In this document: positions 55,955-64,000 of the stretch, in pieces
Numbering within the stretch: position 1 is the first letter of the stretch
Layout of the letters: every line of letters starts with the position of its first letter
NCBI RefSeq assembly: GCF_001857945.1
Contig: NZ_CP017770.1
Coordinates: 2,046,001-2,110,000, forward strand
Direction: 5' to 3'
DNA from: Paenibacillus crassostreae
GTDB taxonomy: Bacteria > Bacillota > Bacilli > Paenibacillales > Paenibacillaceae
DNA: 64,000 bases
Translations under genes and position numbers: made by a program
The notes under the pieces: generated by a model
What the model was told of the DNA's origin: nothing
The model's input: the letters and a program-made list of their open reading frames with translations, nothing else
Databases searched by the model: none

Positions 55955-57619
55955 TTGAAAAATAATCATAAGCTTCTTATCCTTGGATTAGTCCTATCCT
56001 TTATATGGATGTTCCTATATCCTTCATTCAGCTATGCACATGCATATCTTCAGCAATCTAGCCCCTCTGCGAACGATATCATCAGTCAATCCCCATCTAA
56101 GATCACCCTTCAATTCAATGAGTCTGTACAGCCATCTTTCCACAGCATTCTAGTCACGAATTCAAGTGGGGAACGGGTTGAGCTTGATGATAGCTACATT
56201 CCAGACGACCAGCTAAATAGGCTAGAAAGCAATCTGAAACCTAATCTCCCTGATGGTTTATACGTAATTCAATGGAATGTCATTTCTGGAGATGGCCATC
56301 CCATAGAAGGAGATATCCCCTTTCAAGTTGGGGAGGGTAATCATTCTACTGTCGTACCTTCAGCAAACACCACGAAGAAGCTTCCTAGTGGTGACTACAT
56401 TGCAGTACGTTGGTTATTGTACTTGGGCATATCCTTCTTGATGGGCATTCTCAGCTTTTATCTCTTTATGTATCCTGCTAACCCTAAAGGTAAATCTCCA
56501 TTACCTCGGCGTAGTCGTACTTTATTATGGATATCATATTGCAGTATTGCTGTAAGTGTTGTTTTGAGTCTGCCACTCCAAGCGACAATCAATGCACATA
56601 TCCATTGGTTAGAACTATGGACAACTCCATGGTTTGATCAAATCCTTCGAACTAATTTCGGTCCGATCTGGTTGGTTCAAATAGTGCTAGTAACGATTCT
56701 AGGAGGATCACTTTATTCTATCAACCGATCAGTTGCAACAAGTCGATCAAGAATGATAAGTTTATCCGTTGCCTATTCTTTGGGGCTTGGAATTCTTTTA
56801 TCTAAATCTTTCATTGGTCATTCGGCTGTTTCTGAATTTAAAATTTTATCCGTCACAATGAACTTTCTTCACTTGGCTGCCATCTGCATCTGGATCGGTT
56901 CATTACTTGCAATAGCTGTGATTCTTCCGAAAGAGGCATCACTCCCTTCTCTGGCAAAAGACCGAAATGTGGTCATTTCGCACGTCATTCATTTGTTCTC
57001 CTATTGGGGAACCGGACTTGTTGCTACCATGTTGGTGAGTGGAATCTATGCCAGCCTGAAGTATGTCCCAACGCTATATTCATTATTTAATACATTATAT
57101 GGTCAAGTGTTATTACTCAAATGTGGCCTAGTAGTCATTATGCTAGTGTTAGCAGCATTTAACTATTTACGCGGTAGAAAGAAGAAATCATTGGGGCGTA
57201 GTGTATGGATCGAATTATCTATGGGTGTCATTATTCTTGTACTTGCCGCAATCCTTACCCATTTGCCCACTGCGATGGCATCACCAGGACCTATCCAAGC
57301 AACGAATACTCTAGCTAACGGTGAGGCCATTACAATCCGCATTAGTCCCAATGTTGTCGGTATTAATGAGTTTGAAATAGACATTCATGATGTGCACGGG
57401 CAAGAGATTCGTAATATTCAACAAGTGAAGCTTACACTCACTTCCCTAGATATGGACATGGGTAAATACGAGATCATTCTTCCCTCTCAACCCAGTTCGA
57501 CCTTTCTAGCACAAGACCTAATCAGCATGGCCGGAAGCTGGAAAGTTCAAGTCCATATTCTAACTGAGTCACTAGATGCTTGGGATACGGAGTTCACTAT
57601 CAGAGTGGGTACTGAATAA
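55955..57619 (+). CDS. ycnJ: Copper resistance CopC-CopD fusion (YcnJ-like)
   Basis: A 554-aa membrane protein. After a signal peptide it carries a CopC domain whose mature end is HAYLQQSSPSAND (the His is the typical N-terminal copper ligand) and SGDGHPIEGDIPF, then a CopD domain with eight hydrophobic segments, and a C-terminal extracellular domain (YtkA-like, about residues 455-554). Homologs import copper. The start is TTG at 55955 with AAAGGTGA upstream; the frame extends to 55847 without a site. It is followed by ycnI. Confidence 0.88.
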   Translation: MKNNHKLLILGLVLSFIWMFLYPSFSYAHAYLQQSSPSANDIISQSPSKITLQFNESVQPSFHSILVTNSSGERVELDDSYIPDDQLNRLESNLKPNLPDGLYVIQWNVISGDGHPIEGDIPFQVGEGNHSTVVPSANTTKKLPSGDYIAVRWLLYLGISFLMGILSFYLFMYPANPKGKSPLPRRSRTLLWISYCSIAVSVVLSLPLQATINAHIHWLELWTTPWFDQILRTNFGPIWLVQIVLVTILGGSLYSINRSVATSRSRMISLSVAYSLGLGILLSKSFIGHSAVSEFKILSVTMNFLHLAAICIWIGSLLAIAVILPKEASLPSLAKDRNVVISHVIHLFSYWGTGLVATMLVSGIYASLKYVPTLYSLFNTLYGQVLLLKCGLVVIMLVLAAFNYLRGRKKKSLGRSVWIELSMGVIILVLAAILTHLPTAMASPGPIQATNTLANGEAITIRISPNVVGINEFEIDIHDVHGQEIRNIQQVKLTLTSLDMDMGKYEIILPSQPSSTFLAQDLISMAGSWKVQVHILTESLDAWDTEFTIRVGTE

Positions 57620-57656
57620 CAACTCAGTAACTAAATTATGAAAGTAGGAATTCATC

Positions 57657-58334
57657 TTGTTTAATAAGTCCAAATTATCCGTACTACTCATCTCAGTTGT
57701 CGCAAGCATCATGGTATTTGCCGGTGTTGCAAGTGCACATATCACAGTTAAGCCAGCTACATCCACCCCGGGAGCTTGGGAAACCTACACCATAAAAATT
57801 CCGGTAGAAAAGGACATCGCAACAACTAAAGTATCTCTGAAAATCCCCACTGAAATTGTCTTTAAGCAATATCAACCTGTTCCTGATTGGCAGATCAGTA
57901 CAGAAAAGGATTCTGCAGGTAAAATAAGTACAATCACATGGACTGCTACAGGCGAAGGAATTTTAGCTGGAGAGTTTGAAATGTTTAACTTTGTAGCCCA
58001 GAATCCCACGGAGGATACCTCCGTAGCATGGGATGCTTATCAATATTATAAGGATGGTACCATTGTCGAATGGACAGGCGAAGAAGGTTCAGATTCACCT
58101 CATGCTATCACCTTGATTACATCATCTGAAGAAGCTAATAGCAGTTCATCTACGGAGCATGATCACAGTACAACAACTGCACCCGCTATATCAGATCAAG
58201 ACCTTACTTCAACAGAAACCGAATCCACAAGTTCTAGCTCAACCTTAGATATCATCACACTGATCATATCCATTGTAGCTCTAACCCTATCACTCGTAAC
58301 ATTATTTAAAGCACTTAGAAATAAAAAGCAATAA
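57657..58334 (+). CDS. ycnI: YcnI-like (DUF1775) copper-binding membrane protein
   Basis: A 225-aa exported protein with a signal peptide ending VASAHITVKP; the His after the signal cut and a conserved Trp are the copper site of DUF1775. A Ser/Thr-rich linker and a C-terminal transmembrane helix (about 200-220) anchor it. It acts with YcnJ in copper handling. TTG at 57657 is the start, 7-8 nt after GTAGGA. Confidence 0.88.
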   Translation: MFNKSKLSVLLISVVASIMVFAGVASAHITVKPATSTPGAWETYTIKIPVEKDIATTKVSLKIPTEIVFKQYQPVPDWQISTEKDSAGKISTITWTATGEGILAGEFEMFNFVAQNPTEDTSVAWDAYQYYKDGTIVEWTGEEGSDSPHAITLITSSEEANSSSSTEHDHSTTTAPAISDQDLTSTETESTSSSSTLDIITLIISIVALTLSLVTLFKALRNKKQ

Positions 58335-58370
58335 CTTCAAGAATCGCTTATCACTCAATAACGTAAATAT

Positions 58371-58409
58371 GAAATAGACCGTAATCCTTTAAGGATTACG
58401 GTCTATTTC
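58371..58409. terminator. Bidirectional terminator after ycnI
   Basis: GAAATAGACCGTAATCC and GGATTACGGTCTATTTC are perfect 17-bp arms around a 5-nt loop. Confidence 0.92.
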
Positions 58410-58466
58410 ACATTCACATTAGTAATTTAACATCCTGATGGATGTTAATCCTAGCTGTGACATGAT

Positions 58467-58697
58467 CTAATCGATTTGAACGCCTCTCTTGATTGCCTTC
58501 AAGTCACCATTGGAATTGTTAAGTATAGGAAGCATCTTAGTATCTCGAACCATAGGGGCATTGCATAACCGACAAGTCGGTTCATGTTCGAATGCGAAAT
58601 TATCTCGCATCCATCCCTTACAGTTCTCATCCGTACAGGACCAAATTGAAGTATTTTCTTCTGGAATTTCCTCTAACGACTTTTTACGATAATTCAT
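58467..58697 (-). CDS. Cold-inducible YdjO-like zinc-ribbon protein
   Basis: A 76-aa protein with CTDENCKGWM and CRLCNAPM cysteine pairs (zinc-ribbon type), matching the YdjO family, often annotated as cold-inducible. It lies 160 nt downstream of a csp gene on the same strand. ATG at 58697 has GAGGAGG upstream; the frame to 58712 overlaps that site. Confidence 0.82.
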   Translation of the reverse strand: MNYRKKSLEEIPEENTSIWSCTDENCKGWMRDNFAFEHEPTCRLCNAPMVRDTKMLPILNNSNGDLKAIKRGVQID

Positions 58698-58818
58698 ACT
58701 CAACCTCCTCATAAGACTTTAAAAAACCAAACAAGTAAAGACGGATACCGAACCTGAAATAAGTGGCATCCGCAAGATAGATCGTACCTTATACGTCCTG
58801 TGTCTTATAGTATAGAAA

Positions 58819-58848
58819 AACTGCCCTTAACAGACGTTAAGGGCAGTT
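58819..58848 (-). terminator. Terminator after csp
   Basis: AACTGCCCTTAAC and GTTAAGGGCAGTT with a 4-nt loop; T-run on the minus strand. Confidence 0.9.
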
Positions 58849-58857
58849 CTGTTTATA

Positions 58858-59058
58858 TTACAGTTTTACTACGTTTTCTGCTTGTGGTCCACGGTTTCCT
58901 TCAACTACGTTGAACTGAACACGTTGTCCTTCGTCCAAAGTTTTGAATCCGTCACCAGTGATAGCTGAGAAGTGAACGAAAACGTCGCTTCCGCCTTCTA
59001 CTTCGATGAAACCGAAACCTTTGTCTGCGTTAAACCATTTTACTGTACCTGTTTGCAT
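58858..59058 (-). CDS. Cold shock protein (CspA family)
   Basis: A 66-aa single OB-fold protein with RNP1 KGFGFIEV and RNP2 VFVHFSAI. It binds single-stranded RNA and DNA and melts mRNA structure. ATG at 59058 has GGAGG upstream; the longer frame to 59073 overlaps it. The ~140-nt leader from the promoter at 59203-59231 is typical for csp mRNAs. Confidence 0.95.
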   Translation of the reverse strand: MQTGTVKWFNADKGFGFIEVEGGSDVFVHFSAITGDGFKTLDEGQRVQFNVVEGNRGPQAENVVKL

Positions 59059-59202
59059 TTGTAATTCCTCCAAAAAATTTAATTAATGCTGATCTTTTTT
59101 TACACTTGCATATAAAAAAGTTTCACACATTGAAAAGTGTTCCATTATGACTGAATCCGCTTTTCAATACGTGAAAGCGATCAATATTTCCTAACTGAGT
59201 TC

Positions 59203-59231
59203 AGTGTAACATACGGTTTGACGAAACGCAA
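59203..59231 (-). promoter_or_regulatory. Sigma-A-like promoter of csp
   Basis: TTGCGT and TACACT with a 17-bp spacer on the minus strand, giving a ~140-nt 5' leader that contains hairpins and a U-rich stretch. Confidence 0.65.
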
Positions 59232-59400
59232 GGATGAGTGAAACTAATTTCCATTTTTAATGAAAAACCATAACACACCCGTAATGTTATATTTCATAAC
59301 AAACTGTCATTGGTTTGTTTTCTTCCTCATATACTATGCACATATTTGCTTCAACCTATACATGATTTTATATTGTAATCGGCAAAGGAGGGCATGAACA

Positions 59401-60129
59401 CTGATCAAATTCAAGAACGTTAATAAGTACTTTGGTTCTTTTCACGTACTCAAGAACATTGACCTTCAGATTAATGAAGGAGAAGTTGTTGTGATTATCG
59501 GTCCCTCAGGTTCAGGTAAAAGCACACTACTTCGTTGTATTAATCGGCTCGAGACCATTTCAGATGGCGAATTGATCCTGAATAAGGTTCCTTTGCACGA
59601 CAACAAAATTGATATTAATCTGTTCCGTCGCGATATAGGTATTGTGTTCCAACACTTTAATCTTTATCCCCACAAAAAGGTTATTGATAATATTATCCTC
59701 GCCCCTATGAAAGTTCAACGGCTTTCTAAAGATGAAGCAAAGACGATAGCTATGTCCTATCTAACTCGTGTGGGAATAGATGAAAAGGCAGATAGCTACC
59801 CTTCCCAACTATCAGGTGGGCAACAACAGCGCGTTGCTATTGCACGTGGACTTGCGATGAATCCCAAGATTATGCTCTTCGACGAACCTACCTCAGCACT
59901 TGATCCTGAAATTATTGGGGAAGTACTCGATGTCATGCGTTCTTTAACCAATCAAGGCATGACCATGGTTATTGTAACGCATGAGATGGGATTTGCCCGC
60001 GAAGTTGCTGATGTCATAGTTTTTATAGATGAAGGTCAGATTCTAGAAGTAGCTACATCAACAGAATTCTTCTCCAGCCCACGCGAAGCACGTGCACGTG
60101 CTTTCCTCAGTCGCCTGATTAACCATTAA
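59401..60129 (+). CDS. Polar amino-acid ABC transporter ATPase, CTG start
   Basis: A 242-aa GlnQ-type ATPase with Walker [10 protein letters not shown] (34-42), signature [11 protein letters not shown], Walker [12 protein letters not shown] and switch His in VTHEMG. No ATG or GTG exists in frame before residue 30 in a family-length protein. A perfect AAAGGAGG site lies 9 nt before a CTG at 59401, giving the normal N-terminus (M)[11 protein letters not shown]; an in-frame TGA at 59395 blocks any earlier start. Starting inside at 59491 would remove the beta-strands before Walker A. It leads the transporter operon. Confidence 0.85.
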   Translation: MIKFKNVNKYFGSFHVLKNIDLQINEGEVVVIIGPSGSGKSTLLRCINRLETISDGELILNKVPLHDNKIDINLFRRDIGIVFQHFNLYPHKKVIDNIILAPMKVQRLSKDEAKTIAMSYLTRVGIDEKADSYPSQLSGGQQQRVAIARGLAMNPKIMLFDEPTSALDPEIIGEVLDVMRSLTNQGMTMVIVTHEMGFAREVADVIVFIDEGQILEVATSTEFFSSPREARARAFLSRLINH

Positions 60130-60165
60130 ACATATCCTAGAGAAATTGAAAGGGGAACATGAATC

Positions 60166-60966
60166 ATGAACAAAATAATGAGGTCCCATGTATTACTTAT
60201 TGTAATCTTAGCTATTGCTGTTGCATTGGCAGGATGCAGCTCAAACAAAGAGAATACTACGCTCGGAGCGATAAAGGATCGTGGGAAAGTGATTGTAGGT
60301 GTGAAATATGATACCAAGTTGTTCGGTCTTAAAGACCCTGCTACAGGTAATGTTGAAGGGTTCGATATCGATATTGCCAAGGCTTTAGCCAAAAAAGTAT
60401 TAGGCGATGAATCAAAGATTGAGCTCAAGGAAGTCACCTCTAAGACACGTATCCCACTTCTCCAAAATGGAGAAATCGATCTTATCATTGCCACGATGAC
60501 GATAACGGACGAACGCAAAGAACAAGTTGATTTTAGTGATGTCTATTTTAAAGCAGGCCAATCGTTGCTTGTTAAGAAAGAAAGCCCTATTCAAAGTATT
60601 GAAGATCTCGCCAAAGGCACCAAAGTTTTGGCTGTAAAGGGATCCACTTCTGCTACTAATATTCGTGAGAAAGCACCTGATACCGAAGTGCTCGAATACG
60701 AGAATTATCAAGATGCCTTTACAGCACTCAAAGCAGGAAAAGGCGACGCACTCACCACAGACAACGCTATTCTCCTTGGCATGCAGCAACAAGATCCTGG
60801 CTATGTGTTGGCTGGTGGTACCTTTACAGATGAGCCTTACGGTATCGCTATTCGAAAGGGAGATAGTGAATTTGTATCAATCGTCAATGAATTACTTAAG
60901 GAAATGAAGGACAGTGGCGATTACGATGTACTTTATGAACAATGGATGGGTGTTAAACCTGAATAA
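60166..60966 (+). CDS. Polar amino-acid-binding lipoprotein (GlnH-like)
   Basis: A 266-aa solute-binding protein with lipobox VALAGC and family 3 motifs (VGVKYDTKLFGLKDP, EGFDIDIAKALAKKV, TRIPLLQNGEIDLIIATMTI). The pattern fits glutamine or glutamate binding. An AAAGGGGA site lies before the ATG. It feeds the two permeases encoded downstream. Confidence 0.92.
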   Translation: MNKIMRSHVLLIVILAIAVALAGCSSNKENTTLGAIKDRGKVIVGVKYDTKLFGLKDPATGNVEGFDIDIAKALAKKVLGDESKIELKEVTSKTRIPLLQNGEIDLIIATMTITDERKEQVDFSDVYFKAGQSLLVKKESPIQSIEDLAKGTKVLAVKGSTSATNIREKAPDTEVLEYENYQDAFTALKAGKGDALTTDNAILLGMQQQDPGYVLAGGTFTDEPYGIAIRKGDSEFVSIVNELLKEMKDSGDYDVLYEQWMGVKPE

Positions 60967-61047
60967 CGAATCCGTTTGGAGGGGGAGTGGCTCAACACGC
61001 CCTCCTCTTTTTACTTATCCGAGGAAACGGAGGTTCACAGACCAGCT

Positions 61048-61713
61048 ATGGGAAAATTCGATATCACTCTAGTATTTGACCATTGGGATCGCTATATAGA
61101 AGGATTTATGAACACCATTCAAGTTAGCATCATGGCTCTTATTGGAAGCTTCGTATTGGGAGCAATCATTGCGATATTCCGTATCGCTCCTATTAAACTT
61201 CTGAATTGGGTCGGGACAGTATATGTAGAAGTTGTTCGCAATATCCCGCTTTTGATCGTTGTTTTCTTTTTCTATCTGGGGTTACCCTCACTCGGTATCA
61301 CCTTAGATGGATTTGTATCGGGCACATTGGGTCTAACCGTTTATACTGCCTCGTTTATTGCTGAAGCCATTCGTGCTGGGATTCAAGCTGTTCCTTCAGG
61401 ACAATCCGAAGCAGCAAGGTCGACGGGACTATCATATCTTCAGACTATGAATCATATCATTCTGCCACAAGCGATAAAGATTGTACTTCCAGCCATCGGC
61501 AATCAGTTCATTAATCTGGTGAAAAATTCGTCGATCCTTGCTGTCGTTGCCGGGATGGATTTGATGTATTACGCAGATCTGATTAATTCAGATACTTTCT
61601 TACCGTTAACTGTTTATACATTTGTAGCACTTTTCTATTTAGTACTCACAGTTCCACTCAGCTTCGCTGTTTTATATTTGGAAAGACGTTTTAACATTGC
61701 TGATAACCAATGA
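61048..61713 (+). CDS. Polar amino-acid ABC transporter permease (GlnM-like)
   Basis: A 221-aa HisMQ-type permease with five hydrophobic segments, VEVVRNIPLLIVVFFFYLGL and the EAARSTGLSYLQTMNHIILP coupling motif. ATG at 61048 (MGKFDITLVF) gives the normal family length; the frame reaches 60976 but that would add a poor N-terminus across the previous ribosome site. CGGAGG lies 14 nt before the ATG. Confidence 0.88.
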   Translation: MGKFDITLVFDHWDRYIEGFMNTIQVSIMALIGSFVLGAIIAIFRIAPIKLLNWVGTVYVEVVRNIPLLIVVFFFYLGLPSLGITLDGFVSGTLGLTVYTASFIAEAIRAGIQAVPSGQSEAARSTGLSYLQTMNHIILPQAIKIVLPAIGNQFINLVKNSSILAVVAGMDLMYYADLINSDTFLPLTVYTFVALFYLVLTVPLSFAVLYLERRFNIADNQ

Positions 61714-61746
61714 TGCCTATTTCCAGCAGAAAGGAGCGAGTGATCT

Positions 61747-62397
61747 ATGGATTTTAGCGGTGCGTATTCCATTCCTAATCTGACATTTATTCTAAAAGGA
61801 TTCCTTATCACTTTAGAAGTAGCCGTTATCTCGATCATATTAAGTTTCATATTAGGAACTATGTTAGGTACTCTGAGATATACACGAATGCCTGTTGTGA
61901 CGCAACTAACCGCTTTCGTTGTAGACACCCTACGTAATTTACCACTCTTACTTATTATATTCTTCATGAGAATCGTACTTCCTCAAGTCGGCATCAGCAT
62001 GTCTCCTTTCTGGTCTACCGTTGTGGCATTGACCTTATTTGAAGGAGCCATGATATCTGAAATTGTAAGAAGTGGGTTAAATTCAATCGATAAAGGACAG
62101 ATTGAGGCAGCTAGATCATCCGGACTTAATTATATTCAGACATTCTGGCATATTGTACTCCCTCAAGGATTACGTCGAATGTCCCCACCATTGGTCAGTC
62201 AATTTATTTCCTTGCTCAAAGATACATCTCTTGCTATCATCATTTCGCTCCCCGAAATCATGCACAATGTTCAAATCCTTGGAGGACAAAGCTTCAATTA
62301 TGTTATCCCAGCACTTATCCTTGCAGCAGTTCTATATTTCATTGTGAATTACACCCTATCGATTATCGCTCGACGTCTCGAGTCTAAGATCAATTAA
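61747..62397 (+). CDS. Polar amino-acid ABC transporter permease (GlnP-like)
   Basis: A 216-aa HisMQ-type permease with VDTLRNLPLLLIIFFMRIVL and the EAARSSGLNYIQTFWHIVLP coupling motif. It pairs with the permease 34 nt upstream to form the heterodimeric channel. GAAAGGAGCGAGTG precedes the ATG. Last gene of the operon. Confidence 0.92.
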   Translation: MDFSGAYSIPNLTFILKGFLITLEVAVISIILSFILGTMLGTLRYTRMPVVTQLTAFVVDTLRNLPLLLIIFFMRIVLPQVGISMSPFWSTVVALTLFEGAMISEIVRSGLNSIDKGQIEAARSSGLNYIQTFWHIVLPQGLRRMSPPLVSQFISLLKDTSLAIIISLPEIMHNVQILGGQSFNYVIPALILAAVLYFIVNYTLSIIARRLESKIN

Positions 62398-62578
62398 CAT
62401 CTGAACCTTACTTGCAGTCCGTTTAGGCCAATCATCTTTTTATCGTCAAGTTGAAGGAATGATGAATGGTCTTTGCCGGACTATTTTTCATGGAAATTAA
62501 AGTGGAATGGTTGATATTTCTCCTCGCACACGCTAACATGGGTTCATTATCCTATGTGAAAGTTCAGGTGTATATACG

Positions 62579-63064
62579 ATGATCAAAAACGAACAAATCA
62601 GAGCCTCCGAGGTTCAGTTGACTGGCATTCATGGTGAAGATCTTGGTGTGATATCAACCTCAGAAGCTCTAGCTTTGGCTAAGAAACACAAGGTCGATCT
62701 GATCTGTACTTCACTTTTAAGCAGCCCTCCACCATGCCGATTAATGAAAGCTGGAGCCGCTAAGCAAGAAGTTCAGAAATCTAAGCCAAAGTCCGGCAAG
62801 CAAGAACAATCTCTTAAGGTAAAAGAAATACATCTTACACCCCAAATTGAAGATCATGATTACGATACGAAAAAGAATCAAGCTTACAAGCTTTTACAAT
62901 CAGGAAAAGCGGTGTTGATCGTTGTACGTATTCAGGGTAAAGAAGGCCCTAAAGCAAAAGAATTGCTGGAGCGATTACTAAAGGATCTTATCGATGTAGG
63001 AAGTAAACAAAGTGGAATCCAACTCAGCGGTAAGCAAGCTATGGTTCAGGTGAATCCATTATAA
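62579..63064 (+). CDS. Stand-alone IF3-like paralog
   Basis: A 161-aa protein with the IF3 N-domain pattern (MIKNEQIRASEVQLTGIHGE, LGVISTSEALALAKK, DLICTSLLSSPPPCRLM) and C-domain pattern (KVKEIHLTPQIEDHDYDTKK). It is diverged: a Lys/Gln-rich linker replaces the usual one, LLSSPPPCR stands for the common PPVCRIMDYG, and the C-domain is shorter. Housekeeping infC is followed by rpmI and rplT; they are absent here. It probably binds 30S or other RNA; role inferred. Confidence 0.8.
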   Translation: MIKNEQIRASEVQLTGIHGEDLGVISTSEALALAKKHKVDLICTSLLSSPPPCRLMKAGAAKQEVQKSKPKSGKQEQSLKVKEIHLTPQIEDHDYDTKKNQAYKLLQSGKAVLIVVRIQGKEGPKAKELLERLLKDLIDVGSKQSGIQLSGKQAMVQVNPL

Positions 63065-63119
63065 TAGAAGTTAGAATAACTGGTTCACCTACGTGACCAG
63101 AACAATGTGAGGTTAACAA

Positions 63120-64000
63120 ATGTCCAAACGTATTTTATTCACAGGTGGTGGCTCTGCAGGTCATGTCACAGTTAATGTAGCTCTCATTCCAAAGTTCGTC
63201 AAATTAGGATGGGATGTATCATATATAGGCTCTATCAAAGGAATTGAATCCGAACTCATTTCCAATATCGAATCGGTGGATTATCATGGCATTTCCACAG
63301 GTAAGCTTCGGCGCTATATGAGTATTGAGAACTTCAAAGATCCCTTCCGCATTGTGAAAGGTGTATTTGAAGCTTACACGTTAATTCGTAAAATCAAGCC
63401 GGATGTTGTGTTCTCAAAGGGAGGATTTGTATCTGTTCCTGTTGTCATCGGTGCTAAGTTAAACAACGTACCTATCATCATTCATGAATCCGACATTACA
63501 CCAGGTCTTGCGAACAAAATCGCACTTCCTTTAGCTACTAAGGTATGTGTCACTTTCCCTGAAACGTTAGATCATATGAAGAGTGATAAAGCAACCTATG
63601 TTGGGGCAATTATTCGTGATGAACTTCGTTCTGGCGGTGCTAGCCAGGGATTAAGCCATCTTCAGTTTGAGAATAGTAAACCAATCATACTTGTAATGGG
63701 AGGTAGCCTAGGCTCCAAAAAAATCAACGATACGATTCGCAGGAATCTCCCCACTCTCCTTGATCAGTTCCAAGTTGTACATATCTGTGGTAAAGGTCAG
63801 GTAGACGATTCTATCCAACTCAATGGCTATCAACAGTATGAATATATTCATGATGAGCTACCCGACGTGATCGCCTCAGCAGATATTGTCGTGACAAGAG
63901 CCGGTTCTAACTCGATCTTTGAATTTCTAGCACTTCATAAACCTATGCTGTTAATTCCACTATCGAAAGCGGCAAGTCGCGGGGATCAAATATTAAATGC
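63120..64000 (+). CDS. murG: MurG-like glycosyltransferase (partial, C-terminus outside window)
   Basis: Open from ATG 63120 to the window end, 293 residues. The N-terminal loop is [13 protein letters not shown], where the MurG consensus GGTGGH has become GGGSAGH, and [12 protein letters not shown] is the acceptor-binding motif. [10 protein letters not shown] lies at the domain junction and [14 protein letters not shown] at the UDP-GlcNAc site. MurG adds GlcNAc to lipid I to make lipid II at the membrane inner face. No dcw-cluster genes are adjacent, so this looks like a second, stand-alone copy. GTGAGG precedes the ATG. Confidence 0.88.
   Translation, partial: MSKRILFTGGGSAGHVTVNVALIPKFVKLGWDVSYIGSIKGIESELISNIESVDYHGISTGKLRRYMSIENFKDPFRIVKGVFEAYTLIRKIKPDVVFSKGGFVSVPVVIGAKLNNVPIIIHESDITPGLANKIALPLATKVCVTFPETLDHMKSDKATYVGAIIRDELRSGGASQGLSHLQFENSKPIILVMGGSLGSKKINDTIRRNLPTLLDQFQVVHICGKGQVDDSIQLNGYQQYEYIHDELPDVIASADIVVTRAGSNSIFEFLALHKPMLLIPLSKAASRGDQILN

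Noticed and set aside
59491..60129. GlnQ-like ATPase starting at the ATG-like codon 59491
   Set aside because: This would cut off the strands before Walker A; the ribosome site and family length point to CTG at 59401.

Overview
The window looks like a chromosomal segment of a low-to-moderate-GC, endospore-forming Firmicute, most likely Paenibacillus or a close relative. The evidence is spoVA sporulation genes, a T-box in front of serS, TPP, cobalamin and c-di-AMP riboswitches, CsoR/CopZ/CopA, LacI/CcpA-type operators, YdjO/Csp cold-shock genes and strong Shine-Dalgarno sites. There is no prophage, rRNA operon or CRISPR array. The only clear mobile element is a decayed IS200/IS605-type (tnpB) insertion. 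All calls come from reading the sequence; no database search was run.

Layout. 1-2.1 kb: a spoVA cluster (spoVAD partial, spoVAC, a DUF421-DUF1657 '2Duf' gene) opposite a small DUF1657 gene. 2.1-10.3 kb: a full Kdp potassium-uptake operon on the minus strand. It starts at a sigma-A-like promoter, passes two tandem c-di-AMP (ydaO-type) riboswitches and a terminator, then encodes an RCK-like protein, a 35-aa membrane peptide, KdpF, KdpA, KdpB, KdpC and a kinase-less protein made of two KdpD N-terminal/USP modules. 10.3-12.5 kb: a DUF4097-like lipoprotein, a long non-coding stretch and a thiamine-binding (MTH1187) protein. 12.5-16.3 kb: nrdD-nrdG-deoxynucleoside kinase, behind two NrdR-like boxes and a cobalamin riboswitch. 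16.3-22.4 kb: FMN reductase, T-box-serS and small enzymes and membrane proteins, with dispersed 55-bp palindromic repeats. 22-26.6 kb: a sulfate ABC transporter (sbp, cysT, cysW, no cysA) with a DUF2292 gene and an unidentified structured leader, then an ArsR-type regulator.

26.7-43.2 kb is mostly carbohydrate metabolism: GH51 arabinofuranosidase, neopullulanase, MalE-MalF-MalG importer, secreted alpha-amylase lipoprotein, LacI regulator, beta-phosphoglucomutase and maltose phosphorylase. Starch is cut outside, maltodextrin imported, and maltose phosphorolysed to glucose plus beta-G1P, which is converted to G6P. LacI/CcpA-like palindromes precede most of these units. Rrf2, CcdC and L-lactate dehydrogenase genes lie within this stretch.

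43.2-48.1 kb: a TPP-riboswitch operon for thiamine-precursor uptake (ThiY-like, MTH1187 protein, permease, ATPase), interrupted by the tnpB element. 48-50.6 kb: TVP38/DedA membrane protein, TatD-like hydrolase, NfrA-type oxidoreductase. 50.6-58.4 kb: copper genes (csoR, copZ, copA with two CsoR-like operators; ycnJ-ycnI), a MATE transporter and a 57-aa orphan. 58.4-64 kb: ydjO and csp, a polar amino-acid ABC transporter whose ATPase appears to start at CTG, a stand-alone IF3-like paralog and a truncated MurG-like gene.

The most notable system is the Kdp locus. It has tandem c-di-AMP riboswitches, an RCK-like gene and a double KdpD-USP protein, and no KdpD kinase or KdpE in view. This suggests ligand-based control at RNA and perhaps protein level in place of the usual two-component system.
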